11,239 nucleotides of DNA from an uncultured Johnsonella sp. (GCA_900766185.1 CAAFUL010000049.1:1-11239); one strand, 5' to 3'; positions 1 through 6,897 are shown, counted from the first letter of the stretch. Program-made: numbers and translations. The notes: generated by a model not told the origin, from the sequence alone.

Positions 1-11
1 CAATACATCAA

Positions 12-50
12 ACCTATGTTCTATCTTTTTTTTTTATAGTACACATAGGT
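12..50. repeat. Inverted repeat around a T10 tract, downstream of the helicase gene
   Basis: ACCTATGT at 12-19 pairs perfectly with ACATAGGT at 43-50, and inside it CTAT (21-24) pairs with ATAG (36-39). The loop is a run of ten T on the plus strand, so A10 in the leftward transcript. It lies about 35 bases after the stop of the VirE-type gene. No U-run follows the stem on the minus strand, so a standard intrinsic terminator is not supported. It could be an mRNA 3' structure or a DNA site such as a replication or transfer site of the element. Confidence 0.5.
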
Positions 51-84
51 CTATTAAGGTTACCATTTTCTCTAGAAATCTTTT

Positions 85-1179
85 TCAAATACCTCTTGAC
101 ATATCACCAAATTGCTTTTTCGGCAAATAGAAATCGTGAAGTTTGTTTTCATAAAGATAGACAGCTTCTGCAATGGCTCCTTCAAAATCCTGTTTTATGA
201 TTTCCTCATGCTTTTTTCTTATGATAGTTTCCAATATTGGATATTTTTCAGGATCATACATTAACGGAATTTGTATGTTCTCAGCATTAACCTTTACAGG
301 TAAATATCTTCTTTCACCGGAAAAATCTCCTAAAAAGGTTGCATCATTTGTAGTCGCAATCAGTATGCATGTTCGTTTTACATCTGTTGAAAACCGTTCA
401 TATGGAAGTCTTACTGTACTTGTTCTTGCAGATATAAAAAGCTTAGCTTCATCGGCACTTTTCGCATTTCTAAGAGCTACAAATTCTTCCAATTCCACTA
501 CAACTTTTCCAACAAGATTACTGACTGCATCCTTGCCCTTTATATTATTTAAGGAACAGTACCACTCAGGAAGTAATGCAAGTTTTTCTATGAAAGAAGT
601 CTTACCCACACCTTGAATTCCCGTGAGAACCATCAGCTCATCAAACTTACAACCGGGATTAAAAACTATCTTTACCATACCGACTAGAACATGCTTCATA
701 ATCCAAGAATTTAATGCTGTGTCATCTGCTCCAAGATATTTTGGCAAAAGCTTTTTAATATATTCTTTTCCGTCATAACTTAATGATTTCATATACATAG
801 CCGGTAAATTAACGGTTCTCTTATGTGCAACAAAAGTAATGGCATCTTCCATTCGGTTCTTTGAGTACTTGATTCCAAATTCCCTTTCAATCTCAACACC
901 AAGTATATTAGTCATATGGTCATTCCATTTTCTTAGTTCCAATTTGGAATTATTTTCTCCTTTTAGCTTACCATAAAACTGAATTGTCCTGCTGCATGAA
1001 TCAAAGAATATATTCCCTGATATAATGGATTGTTCTTTGCAGAAAGAGGGATTAACTAACACAGTAATTAGGTTAGTTGCTGTACTTTTGACTTGACCTT
1101 TATCTGTGATTTCAAGCTCACGATTCAGATAATCGTTAAGCTCCACATCATCAAATTTAAGCCAATTATTCAATAGCAT
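85..1179 (-). CDS. VirE-family AAA+ helicase/ATPase (D5-like replicative helicase of the element)
   Basis: This is probably the ATP-driven helicase that unwinds the element's DNA, working with the primase encoded just upstream. From the preferred start the protein is 364 residues. An N-terminal region of unknown fold is followed by Walker A GIQGVGKT (187-194), Walker B ending ELEE (229-232), sensor-1-like ATTND (275-279) and a GERRYLPV arginine-finger motif (288-295). This order is typical of the virulence-associated E family found in phages, satellites and integrative elements. The frame is open back to 1257, but a GGAGG five bases before the ATG at 1179 favours that start, giving a short overlap with the primase gene that suggests translational coupling. 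The C-terminus stops soon after an LPKK motif, where relatives often continue; another frame stays open past the stop, so a late frameshift or truncation is possible. Family is well supported; the exact start and completeness are not. Confidence 0.85.
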   Translation of the reverse strand: MLLNNWLKFDDVELNDYLNRELEITDKGQVKSTATNLITVLVNPSFCKEQSIISGNIFFDSCSRTIQFYGKLKGENNSKLELRKWNDHMTNILGVEIEREFGIKYSKNRMEDAITFVAHKRTVNLPAMYMKSLSYDGKEYIKKLLPKYLGADDTALNSWIMKHVLVGMVKIVFNPGCKFDELMVLTGIQGVGKTSFIEKLALLPEWYCSLNNIKGKDAVSNLVGKVVVELEEFVALRNAKSADEAKLFISARTSTVRLPYERFSTDVKRTCILIATTNDATFLGDFSGERRYLPVKVNAENIQIPLMYDPEKYPILETIIRKKHEEIIKQDFEGAIAEAVYLYENKLHDFYLPKKQFGDMSRGI

Positions 1180-2092
1180 ATCCTCCTCCATCTCTGTGGT
1201 AGTTATAATCCCAATATAGTTTGTTTCCTCCCTGCACGGCTTTTCTAATACTCTCATCTAAATATCTAAGATAACCTTCTTCTGTTCTTCTTTTGCTTCG
1301 GTCATCAATTCTGTTAAGAGCTGATCTCAAAAAGATTTCTCTCATCATTTCCGCATCTCCATGTATAAAACTGTTTAAGAATAGAAGCAGACTGAAATCA
1401 TCTTTGCTCGCATCACCGCTTGTATGAGAGCCTTCAAATAACGCCTTTGCCTTTGTGTTATATCTGCACATTATTTCTATAACCCTATCCGTTTCCAGAA
1501 CAATGTTTGAACTCCGATAGGTCAAAATCTTTTTTCTAATGCTGTCTTTATGTGCAAATAACTTATAATATTTATCAAGTTCATTTTGCTTCGAAAGAAC
1601 TTTCTGCACACCAAAGTTCTCAAATTGCTCAATATTACCTGTCATCGCAATGCACCTGTTTTCTTGATACATCTCCACTTTTTCAATTTGGTTATTAAAG
1701 TTCTTTTCAATTTTCCCACGAACAAAAATGTGTACGCCCTTTCCTGAGTGTGATATTTCTTTATATGTATCTCTAAAGTCAACCTGAAACATTTTGAGTG
1801 CGGTTTCCTCCACATCATCCAAGTCGATACAAACAAAAGGATCACATTCAGATAAAATAAAGGACAATCCGTCGCAACCACTTTTTTCTAAACCCTTTAA
1901 GGCAGTTGCAAAGTCTGCCCAATTCTCTTTTTTATTCCATTCATTCGATTCAAAGGTAATAGGACTTATTGTGAATTTCACAGTCTTGATGTTCCCGTAT
2001 TTATCTTTGTTATGGTAAATCTTAAACCATAGCCATTGACTTCTTTCTTTTAATTCATGTGGAATATTTTTGATATATTTTTCCATATTCAT
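1166..2092 (-). CDS. Primase-polymerase (AEP superfamily, NrS-1 polymerase-like)
   Basis: This protein likely primes, and possibly extends, DNA during replication of the element. From the chosen start it has 308 residues. It opens with an IPHELKERSQWLWFK motif seen in phage and plasmid AEP-type primases. The putative metal-binding acidic cluster is DLDD at 90-93, followed by HSGKGVH (115-121) and MY...RCIAMTGN (141-153), all in the order known for NrS-1-type PrimPols. The frame is open to 2182, but the upstream 30 codons run through two inverted repeats and lack a good ribosome-binding site. GGAGG at 2101-2105 precedes the tandem ATGs at 2095 and 2092, so a start there is preferred. It lies between the MobC-like gene and the helicase in one leftward operon. 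Polymerase activity is inferred from the family; no experiment is implied. Confidence 0.85.
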   Translation of the reverse strand: MNMEKYIKNIPHELKERSQWLWFKIYHNKDKYGNIKTVKFTISPITFESNEWNKKENWADFATALKGLEKSGCDGLSFILSECDPFVCIDLDDVEETALKMFQVDFRDTYKEISHSGKGVHIFVRGKIEKNFNNQIEKVEMYQENRCIAMTGNIEQFENFGVQKVLSKQNELDKYYKLFAHKDSIRKKILTYRSSNIVLETDRVIEIMCRYNTKAKALFEGSHTSGDASKDDFSLLLFLNSFIHGDAEMMREIFLRSALNRIDDRSKRRTEEGYLRYLDESIRKAVQGGNKLYWDYNYHRDGGGYAIE

Positions 2093-2125
2093 CATCGTAA
2101 CCTCCAATCTTGATATTGCTGACGG

Positions 2126-2178
2126 AAGTACAACCTGATAAAATAATCTTGTCAGGGATGAAATACCAAGTTGTACTT
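2126..2178. repeat. Nested inverted repeat between the RHH gene and the primase gene
   Basis: AAGTACAAC (2126-2134) pairs perfectly with GTTGTACTT (2170-2178). Directly inside, CTGA (2135-2138) pairs with TCAG (2152-2155). It sits in the untranslated stretch before the primase ribosome-binding site. It could act as RNA, controlling primase translation, or as DNA, as an origin of replication or transfer, since a relaxosome-like protein and a primase flank it. Confidence 0.55.
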
Positions 2179-2185
2179 TCATCTT

Positions 2186-2209
2186 GCCTTTAGTCTTTTG
2201 GCTAAAGGC
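2186..2209 (+). terminator. Perfect 8-bp hairpin followed by T-run on the plus strand
   Basis: GCCTTTAG (2186-2193) pairs with CTAAAGGC (2202-2209) around an eight-base loop, and TTTTATTTTT follows on the plus strand. It therefore has the form of an intrinsic terminator for rightward transcription, although the genes here run leftward. For the leftward operon it lies immediately after the stop of the MobC-like gene and could instead protect or partition the mRNA. It may belong functionally with the adjacent nested repeat. Confidence 0.45.
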
Positions 2210-2211
2210 TT

Positions 2212-2652
2212 TTATTTTTCCAATGCTGCTTTAATAATTTGACAAATCATATCAAGCACACATTTATCTTTTTCTGCTATATCTTCATAACTGTTTATCC
2301 TCTGAATCTCAGGGAGAATTTTCTGTAACTCCATTTTACATTGATCAATAACATTTCTTGTGGCAACAACTTTTATCGGAGCATTCAGTATTGCATCAGT
2401 CATATATTCTTGTCTGTTAAGTCCCGATAATGCAATTTTGCTGAAGATAATTTCTCTATCCTTTTCTGTAGTCCTGAAAACTATTGTTGCACTGCGTTTT
2501 CGATTCTTATCAGACTTCCTGTGCTTATCTTTTGCATTCTGTTTTCTTTCTTCCTCAAGCTTTTTCCATTCTTCCTTTGCCATCAGCGACTTGCCTTTTT
2601 TTGACTTGCGATTAACCGCCTCATCATAACTTGGAAATTTCGGTGCTTTCAT
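2212..2652 (-). CDS. Basic ribbon-helix-helix protein, MobC-like mobilisation accessory
   Basis: The product has 146 residues. A strongly basic, probably helical stretch runs from about 13 to 53, rich in Lys, Arg and Glu. A segment at about 55-90 reads TIVFRTTEKDREII...GLNRQEYMTDAIL, resembling the ribbon-helix-helix fold of MobC relaxosome proteins: a beta strand, then two helices with a G-L-x-x-x-E-Y turn. The C-terminal 50 residues look helical. Relaxosome accessory proteins of this kind bind oriT and help a relaxase nick; no relaxase is visible in the window. A strong GGGAGGG site precedes the ATG. The start overlaps the natural end of the broken integrase frame by 29 bases. A plain RHH transcription factor is the main alternative. 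Confidence 0.6.
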   Translation of the reverse strand: MKAPKFPSYDEAVNRKSKKGKSLMAKEEWKKLEEERKQNAKDKHRKSDKNRKRSATIVFRTTEKDREIIFSKIALSGLNRQEYMTDAILNAPIKVVATRNVIDQCKMELQKILPEIQRINSYEDIAEKDKCVLDMICQIIKAALEK

Positions 2653-3726
2653 TGTACACTCCCTCCCTATCCAACTTATTCGCCATATCCATCTGTTTAT
2701 TCGGAAACATATGGCTATAGTCCATCAAAACTTTTATACTTTCATGTCCTGTCCTTGCTTCAATATCAACAGGTGTAAATCCCATTTCTATAAGCAGTTA
2801 TATATGGCTATGTCTCAATGCATGAAGCTTGATTTTCTTAACTCCTGACTTTTTAATTCCTCGCTCCATTTCCTTGTTGAAATATGTTTTGCACTTTGAG
2901 AATATTTGTTCATCATCAGAAAAATATTCAATCTTTAAGAAATAATCCTGTAACTCTCTTACAAGAAAATCCGGCAGCATAATTGTTCTTTTACTTTTAG
3001 GCGTTTTAGGGTCGGTAATAACTTCTTCTCTGTTAATTCTCTGTGCTGATTTGCTTATCCTCATCGTCTTTTTATCAAAGTCAAAATCAGCTTTTGTTAA
3101 TGCTCTCAGTTCTCCCAATCGAATACCTGTCCAATAAAGAATTTCAAAAGCATAAAATGAAGTATCCTTATCCTTGACAGCTTCTATAAACTGTAGGTAT
3201 TCCTCTTTCATCCAAAACTCAACTTCTTCATCGCTCTTCTGCTTTCCTATTCGTCCTGTTACTTTGCATGGATTTTGTCTTAATCCATAATACTTGACCG
3301 CATGGTTGAACATACAACTAAGCTGTGCGTGAATGGATTTAAGATAAGTCGGCTTATAGACTTCCCCTTCAACTTTTTCAATGTTTAAGAGTATGTTATG
3401 CCACTTTTTTACTACAACAGGCTTAATTTCACTCATTTTCATACCGCTAAAGAAGGTAAAATCTTTGTTCTTATCATGTGTTCTTTAGTCATCCAAGTAT
3501 TTAGCCTTATTGTTCCTATGACATCAGCCTTATAGAGTTCAAAATAATCTTCAAATAGCATACCCGGTGAACCGGACATCTTGACTGTAAAATTCCTCTC
3601 ATAAGTAATTGCCTCTTTCTTCGTTTCAAAACCTCTTTTCAGCTTTTTTCTGCTCTGTCCATCCCAATCTTTGTAATAGAATGAAGCAAACCATTTACCA
3701 CTTTTCTCGTCCTTATATGCAGGCAT
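2624..3726 (-). pseudogene. int: Tyrosine recombinase/integrase, inactivated by a frameshift and a nonsense mutation
   Basis: This is the site-specific recombinase that would insert and excise the element. The first 95 codons (3726-3439) carry an AP2-like arm-DNA-binding domain and the start of the SAM-like core-binding domain. The frame then breaks near 3450-3454, where restoring one base turns PSLAV-stop into a family-like P-Y-F-S-G-M-K-M continuation. The second frame (from about 3450 to 2798) has the catalytic box I arginine in TGIRLGELRAL, the beta-hairpin lysine region KTPKSKRTIMLP and HALRHSH, and then stops at TAA (2798-2800). The same frame continues past that stop with TGHES and the nucleophile motif MDYSHMFPNKQ, ending at 2624. 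TAA in place of TCA (Ser) would be a single substitution. The tyrosine is thus lost from any truncated product. GGAGGG precedes the ATG, which overlaps the upstream stop as TAATG. Confidence 0.92.
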
Positions 3727-3911
3727 TACTCTCCCTCCTTCGCTTTGTAGATTTGCTCCATAAAATATTTCTTATTGATTCTTCCCCTAAGGATAAGAAA
3801 GCCGTGTTCAGCAAGCTGCTTATTCATATCTCGTATGATTTTATAGGCTTGTTGCTGCGATATATTTAGTAAATCGGCAACTTCATTTGAAGTAAGAAAT
3901 AATTTCTCCAT
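3726..3911 (-). CDS. xis: Excisionase-like small helix-turn-helix protein
   Basis: The product is 61 residues, with LTSNEVADLLNISQQQAYKII near the N-terminus. This is the winged-helix/MerR-like HTH typical of excisionases and recombination directionality factors in Gram-positive integrative elements, followed by a short basic wing (LRGRINKKYF). Its stop overlaps the integrase start, the common xis-int arrangement. GGAGG lies eight bases before the ATG, and the perfect promoter at 3966-3994 drives it. It should bend DNA at the attachment site to favour excision. With the integrase broken, it has no obvious partner in this window. A transcriptional regulator role is the alternative. Confidence 0.75.
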   Translation of the reverse strand: MEKLFLTSNEVADLLNISQQQAYKIIRDMNKQLAEHGFLILRGRINKKYFMEQIYKAKEGE

Positions 3912-3965
3912 CGTACTTTCCTCCCTTTCTTTTAAGAAATATATTTGCTTCTGTTTCTATTTTAG

Positions 3966-3994
3966 ATTATAAGTAACATTTTTGTTTCTGTCAA
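3966..3994 (-). promoter_or_regulatory. Consensus sigma-A promoter of the xis-int-mob-primase operon
   Basis: On the minus strand TTGACA (3994-3989) is followed by exactly 17 bases and then TATAAT (3971-3966). Both hexamers match the housekeeping consensus perfectly. The transcript would begin about 45-50 bases before the xis-like gene. One operator-like repeat covers the -35/spacer, as expected for a strong promoter kept silent by a repressor. Confidence 0.85.
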
Positions 3995-4020
3995 TACTTT
4001 TTCTAAATTTTATTTTTCTA

Positions 4021-4049
4021 TTGTGTTTTTTCTTATTTTCGATTATATT
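4021..4049 (+). promoter_or_regulatory. Promoter of the XRE regulator gene
   Basis: TTGTGT (4021-4026), a 17-base spacer, then TATATT (4044-4049) on the plus strand. It faces away from the operon promoter, and a third operator-like repeat lies just downstream, consistent with autoregulation. The -35 is imperfect and the region is T-rich, so this is less certain than the opposing promoter. Confidence 0.5.
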
Positions 4050-4090
4050 ATTAAGAAAGAAACAAATTTGCTCCTAAGGAGGTGTTTAAA

Positions 4091-4630
4091 TTGAGTTTGG
4101 GTAAATTGATAAAAAAATTCCGTGAACTAAGGAGAATTACTCAAAAGGCATTAGGAGACAGGATCCATTTAGATGATGTAAGAATAAGACAATACGAACT
4201 TGATATTCGTACTCCTAAAGACAATGTCTTGGAGAATATTTCCACTGCACTACATGTAAACAAAGAATATTTGAAAGAACCTGATTATCCATATACGGAA
4301 CATGATTTAATGCGTTTTTTATTTAAGCTGGATGACAGTATTGAAGTAAATATACGACCTGTTATCCTAAATGATGAAGATTCCGAATACACTACCACAG
4401 GTATATATTTCGGCAGTGAAGCTATTCTTAGAATCCGTAATATGCTTGAACAGTGGCAGGAAATGAAAGAAAAATATGAAAATAACGAAATTACAAAAGA
4501 AGCATTGCAAGATTGGAAAGCTAACTATCCTGACAGTCTGAAAAAAGATTATGTTCCTTTTGAAGAAAGCAATGTGAAATTTTATAGAAAAGGCATAACC
4601 GCTAAGGTTCCACCGGATATTATAAAGTAA
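4091..4630 (+). CDS. XRE-family HTH regulator of the integrative element
   Basis: It probably acts as the repressor that keeps the element's operon off. From the TTG start it has 179 residues. The first ~55 form a Cro/C1-type HTH: LGKLIKKFRELR, then ITQKALGDRI, then VRIRQYELDIRTP. The rest (about 60-179) is acidic-mixed and of unrecognised fold, with a possible coiled-coil around MLEQWQEMKEKYENN, and could sense a signal or oligomerise. A GTG at 4082 is in frame, but AAGGAGG (4076-4082) lies eight bases before TTG 4091, so TTG is preferred. It is the only plus-strand gene in the element half and is divergent from xis. No RecA-like self-cleavage motif or metalloprotease partner was recognised. 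Confidence 0.8.
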   Translation: MSLGKLIKKFRELRRITQKALGDRIHLDDVRIRQYELDIRTPKDNVLENISTALHVNKEYLKEPDYPYTEHDLMRFLFKLDDSIEVNIRPVILNDEDSEYTTTGIYFGSEAILRIRNMLEQWQEMKEKYENNEITKEALQDWKANYPDSLKKDYVPFEESNVKFYRKGITAKVPPDIIK

Positions 4631-4637
4631 GCATAGA

Positions 4638-4685
4638 AAAAGCACATAGCTGAAAAATTTTTAGGTCTTAAGGTCATGTGCTTTT
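4638..4685. terminator. Bidirectional intrinsic terminator between regulator and AIPR gene
   Basis: AAAAGCACAT (4638-4647) pairs perfectly over ten bases with ATGTGCTTTT (4676-4685), with a 28-base loop. A T-rich tail (ATCTTTATTTTTTT) follows on the plus strand and TTTTTC follows on the minus strand. It sits just after the regulator stop and about 65 bases beyond the AIPR stop, so it can end both converging transcripts. Confidence 0.7.
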
Positions 4686-4751
4686 ATCTTTATTTTTTTA
4701 TGAAAATATGCATTCAAAGTTATTGTTCAACTTTTTTGCATTATCCCCTTA

Positions 4752-6752
4752 TTAACTATTAGTTTGAATTATTTTATTAATCTTAGCTACTGGTTTATCG
4801 TACTTATCCTTTATAATTTCATATAATACTTCTTTTTCTAGAATCGACCCAAAATCTAATTCAGCATTATAATTTTGATGAAAAAAAATATTATCTGGCT
4901 TATGACTAATAAATCCATAATTTAAGTTGTTTTTATCTCTTTTCACCGTAATCACAATTCCTCTTAATTCAGAACTACAATTATTACTTTGTTCTTTGAT
5001 TTTTTCTCCCAAATTAGATAGAAGAAAGTTAGTAAACTTGTCCGAGTCTTTTATAGCACTTCTATACGACTCTCCCTTCTCCTTAACCCATTCTTCTTCA
5101 ATATTTTCAAAATAATCACAAACTTCCTTTAAGAATTTATACTCTTTATCTTTGAAAATAGCTTGTTCTAATTTTTGACAATATTCATCTATATTTTTTT
5201 CATTATTAATAGAAGGAGGAAAACTTTGTGCTAATAATACAGTATAAAGAAGCATTATCTGATTTTTAAATGTTCTATATTTCTTTATAATCTCACCTGA
5301 TAAAAAGGCTTTCTCGATTTGAAAGTTAATATATACAGCTAAAAAATAAGGCAACAATGATTGATTATCTAAAAATAAATTATTTTTAAAATCATCTAAT
5401 AATATCTTCTCGTGTCGAAATCCTAGATGAGGGGATTTCATAAAAATACTTACAAAGCTTTGTATTAACGTTCTAAAATTAAATTTATTTATAGACTTTA
5501 CCATTGGACTATTCATATATTGTTTCGAACGTCTTTCGTAATAAATTCGATTGTTTTTTTCAGAAGTAAACTTCGAATTCACGAATTCTTCCAAATTTTT
5601 ATGAAATTCTCGTATGGTCTCAAAAGCCTCTTCATAAACAATATTTTGTCTATTATTCGCCTTCACAATATTATTGGAAATATCTAATGACTCAGTAGCA
5701 ATAATCTTTATTATGACTTCAACATTTGATAAATCAATCTTTTTTTTACCAGCTTCAAATATGACATTGGCAGTTTGGCAACCATTTACTATTTGTGGGT
5801 TCTCCAAAGTTACTTTTCTATTGCTTTGTAATGCTTTTTTGCAAAGTATAGTCATACCATTATTCATCAATGTAAATTTTTGAGGTGTTTCTCTAATTGT
5901 TTTAAGAATACCTTCATTCACTATAGTATTGCCTTGATAATCTCTTACATTATCATTAAATACTGATTTTTTTATTGAATTATCATATGAACTCAGCATT
6001 TTAATAATTTCTTCTGCTTTACAGGAAATAATAATCGAATCAGTTACATCTTCTACTTCTTGCAATGGAAAACCATTACTAACATTTAAAATACAACTGA
6101 ATTTATTATTATTCTCATCAATCATTTTTTTTAATGCTTTTACATCCAAATATTTATGAGTAATTTCACTATAAACATTTAGTTGTTTTACAGAATTTTT
6201 AAAATTTTCAGTTTTTGCTAATATGTGCTCATTTTCATTCCATTCGCCCATAGAAACATAATAAAATTTTATACTAGGGCTATCTTCCCATGATGACATA
6301 ATTTTTTCAGAGAAAATATAGTCTTTAATTTTTAATAAAGCTTCAATCTTATCATTGTGCGGTTCATTATGTTCCTCACTTAAAAAATCCAACATACCAT
6401 CTTTAAACTTTCCAAACTCCCCTGAATCAAATTTACTTTTATATTTAGATTGAACAAAAATAAATTCAATATTAATCTTATTATTAAGCTTAATAATGTC
6501 ATCAACACTTTGACATGTATCAACAAAAGTCTCATTAATCTTTATTCCTATTCCATCTATCCCCATATCGTTCTCTCCTCCAACATGGACAGAATCTATG
6601 AAATAAGAATTCGTAGAAAAAGCTTCAGGTTGATGAGAAGACAAAAGTACAAAATTCACAAATTTTTCAAAGGCAATATTTTCATCATCATTAATATCAT
6701 AATAATCTTTAAACTTTTTCAATTCCATTTTAATCATTGGTTCAAGCTTCAT
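4752..6752 (-). CDS. AIPR-family abortive-infection protein with PD-(D/E)XK-like N-terminus and cold-shock-like C-terminus
   Basis: This is a candidate anti-phage effector of 666 residues. Residues about 25-190 resemble a restriction-endonuclease fold: GGENDMGIDGIGI places an acidic residue at D66, and IEFIFVQSKYK supplies the Q-x-K of Mrr-type nucleases at Q101/K103. The central part carries the AIPR signature (Pfam family named for abortive infection phage resistance): NVRDYQGN (268-275), MNNGMTIL (296-303), PQIVNGCQTANVI (319-331) and KANNRQN (364-370). The last ~65 residues (about 597-662) read RGIVITVKRDK...NYGFIS...NIFFHQ...VLYEI...AKINKI, matching the RNP1/RNP2 pattern of a cold-shock OB domain that binds RNA or single-stranded DNA. 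AAGGAG lies six bases before the ATG. The gene is more AT-rich than its neighbours, stands alone, and occupies the cargo position by the attachment end. Family assignment is firm; the nuclease and cold-shock calls come from motifs; defence function is inferred. Confidence 0.85.
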   Translation of the reverse strand: MKLEPMIKMELKKFKDYYDINDDENIAFEKFVNFVLLSSHQPEAFSTNSYFIDSVHVGGENDMGIDGIGIKINETFVDTCQSVDDIIKLNNKINIEFIFVQSKYKSKFDSGEFGKFKDGMLDFLSEEHNEPHNDKIEALLKIKDYIFSEKIMSSWEDSPSIKFYYVSMGEWNENEHILAKTENFKNSVKQLNVYSEITHKYLDVKALKKMIDENNNKFSCILNVSNGFPLQEVEDVTDSIIISCKAEEIIKMLSSYDNSIKKSVFNDNVRDYQGNTIVNEGILKTIRETPQKFTLMNNGMTILCKKALQSNRKVTLENPQIVNGCQTANVIFEAGKKKIDLSNVEVIIKIIATESLDISNNIVKANNRQNIVYEEAFETIREFHKNLEEFVNSKFTSEKNNRIYYERRSKQYMNSPMVKSINKFNFRTLIQSFVSIFMKSPHLGFRHEKILLDDFKNNLFLDNQSLLPYFLAVYINFQIEKAFLSGEIIKKYRTFKNQIMLLYTVLLAQSFPPSINNEKNIDEYCQKLEQAIFKDKEYKFLKEVCDYFENIEEEWVKEKGESYRSAIKDSDKFTNFLLSNLGEKIKEQSNNCSSELRGIVITVKRDKNNLNYGFISHKPDNIFFHQNYNAELDFGSILEKEVLYEIIKDKYDKPVAKINKIIQTNS

Positions 6753-6806
6753 AAAATTCTCCTTTTACAATAAAATAGGTCAAATATAATCTTATTAATA
6801 TTAGAC

Positions 6807-6812
6807 ATTATA
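6807..6812 (-). promoter_or_regulatory. Possible -10 box of the AIPR gene
   Basis: TATAAT on the minus strand lies about 55 bases upstream of the AIPR start in AT-rich DNA. No convincing -35 is seen at 16-19 bases. The gene needs its own promoter because it is flanked by the element end on one side and is not part of the xis operon. Confidence 0.35.
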
Positions 6813-6879
6813 GTTTTATAAGAAAAATTAAATCTATAAATTCAACAACGCCCTTTCAGACCTACTTTTTCTTGCTTTT

Positions 6880-6897
6880 AGTATCAAAACAGTATCA
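6880..6897. repeat. Direct repeat pair, candidate integrase arm-binding sites
   Basis: AGTATCA occurs at 6880-6886 and again at 6891-6897, an 11-base period, about one helical turn. It lies about 85 bases inside the presumed element end beside guaA. Integrases with an AP2-like arm-binding domain use short direct repeats at such positions, and the broken integrase in this element has that domain. An inverted repeat AAAACCG (6919-6925) / CGGTTTT (6946-6952) lies between these repeats and guaA. Confidence 0.4.

Larger units (their letters stand above)
3951..4065. promoter_or_regulatory. Three-copy operator candidate in the divergent control region
   Basis: The octamer (T/C)TGTTTCT occurs at 3951-3958 (plus), 3982-3989 (plus, overlapping the -35 and spacer of the operon promoter) and 4058-4065 (minus strand, about where the regulator transcript would begin). 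Their positions fit binding by the XRE regulator to repress the xis operon and its own gene. Poly-T-rich context means chance recurrence must be tested. Confidence 0.45.

Noticed and set aside
2093..2182. N-terminal extension of the primase from the ATG at 2182
   Set aside because: It lacks a good ribosome-binding site, runs through two inverted repeats, and resembles no primase N-terminus; GGAGG just before 2095/2092 gives a better start.
2798..2800. Stop-codon recoding as the explanation for the interrupted frames
   Set aside because: The interrupted frames involve TAA (integrase), TAG (SUKH-like) and TGA (transposase), and two genes also need frameshifts. A single reassigned codon cannot explain this, and guaA, TraX and AIPR read normally.
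4071..4081. CTCCTAAGGAG palindrome as an operator
   Set aside because: It is explained by the AAGGAGG ribosome-binding site with a chance complementary flank; the TGTTTCT repeats are better operator candidates.
4367..4645. Minus-strand hydrophobic frame opposite the XRE regulator
   Set aside because: It is a shadow of the regulator's codons; apparent hydrophobicity comes from antisense AT-rich codons.
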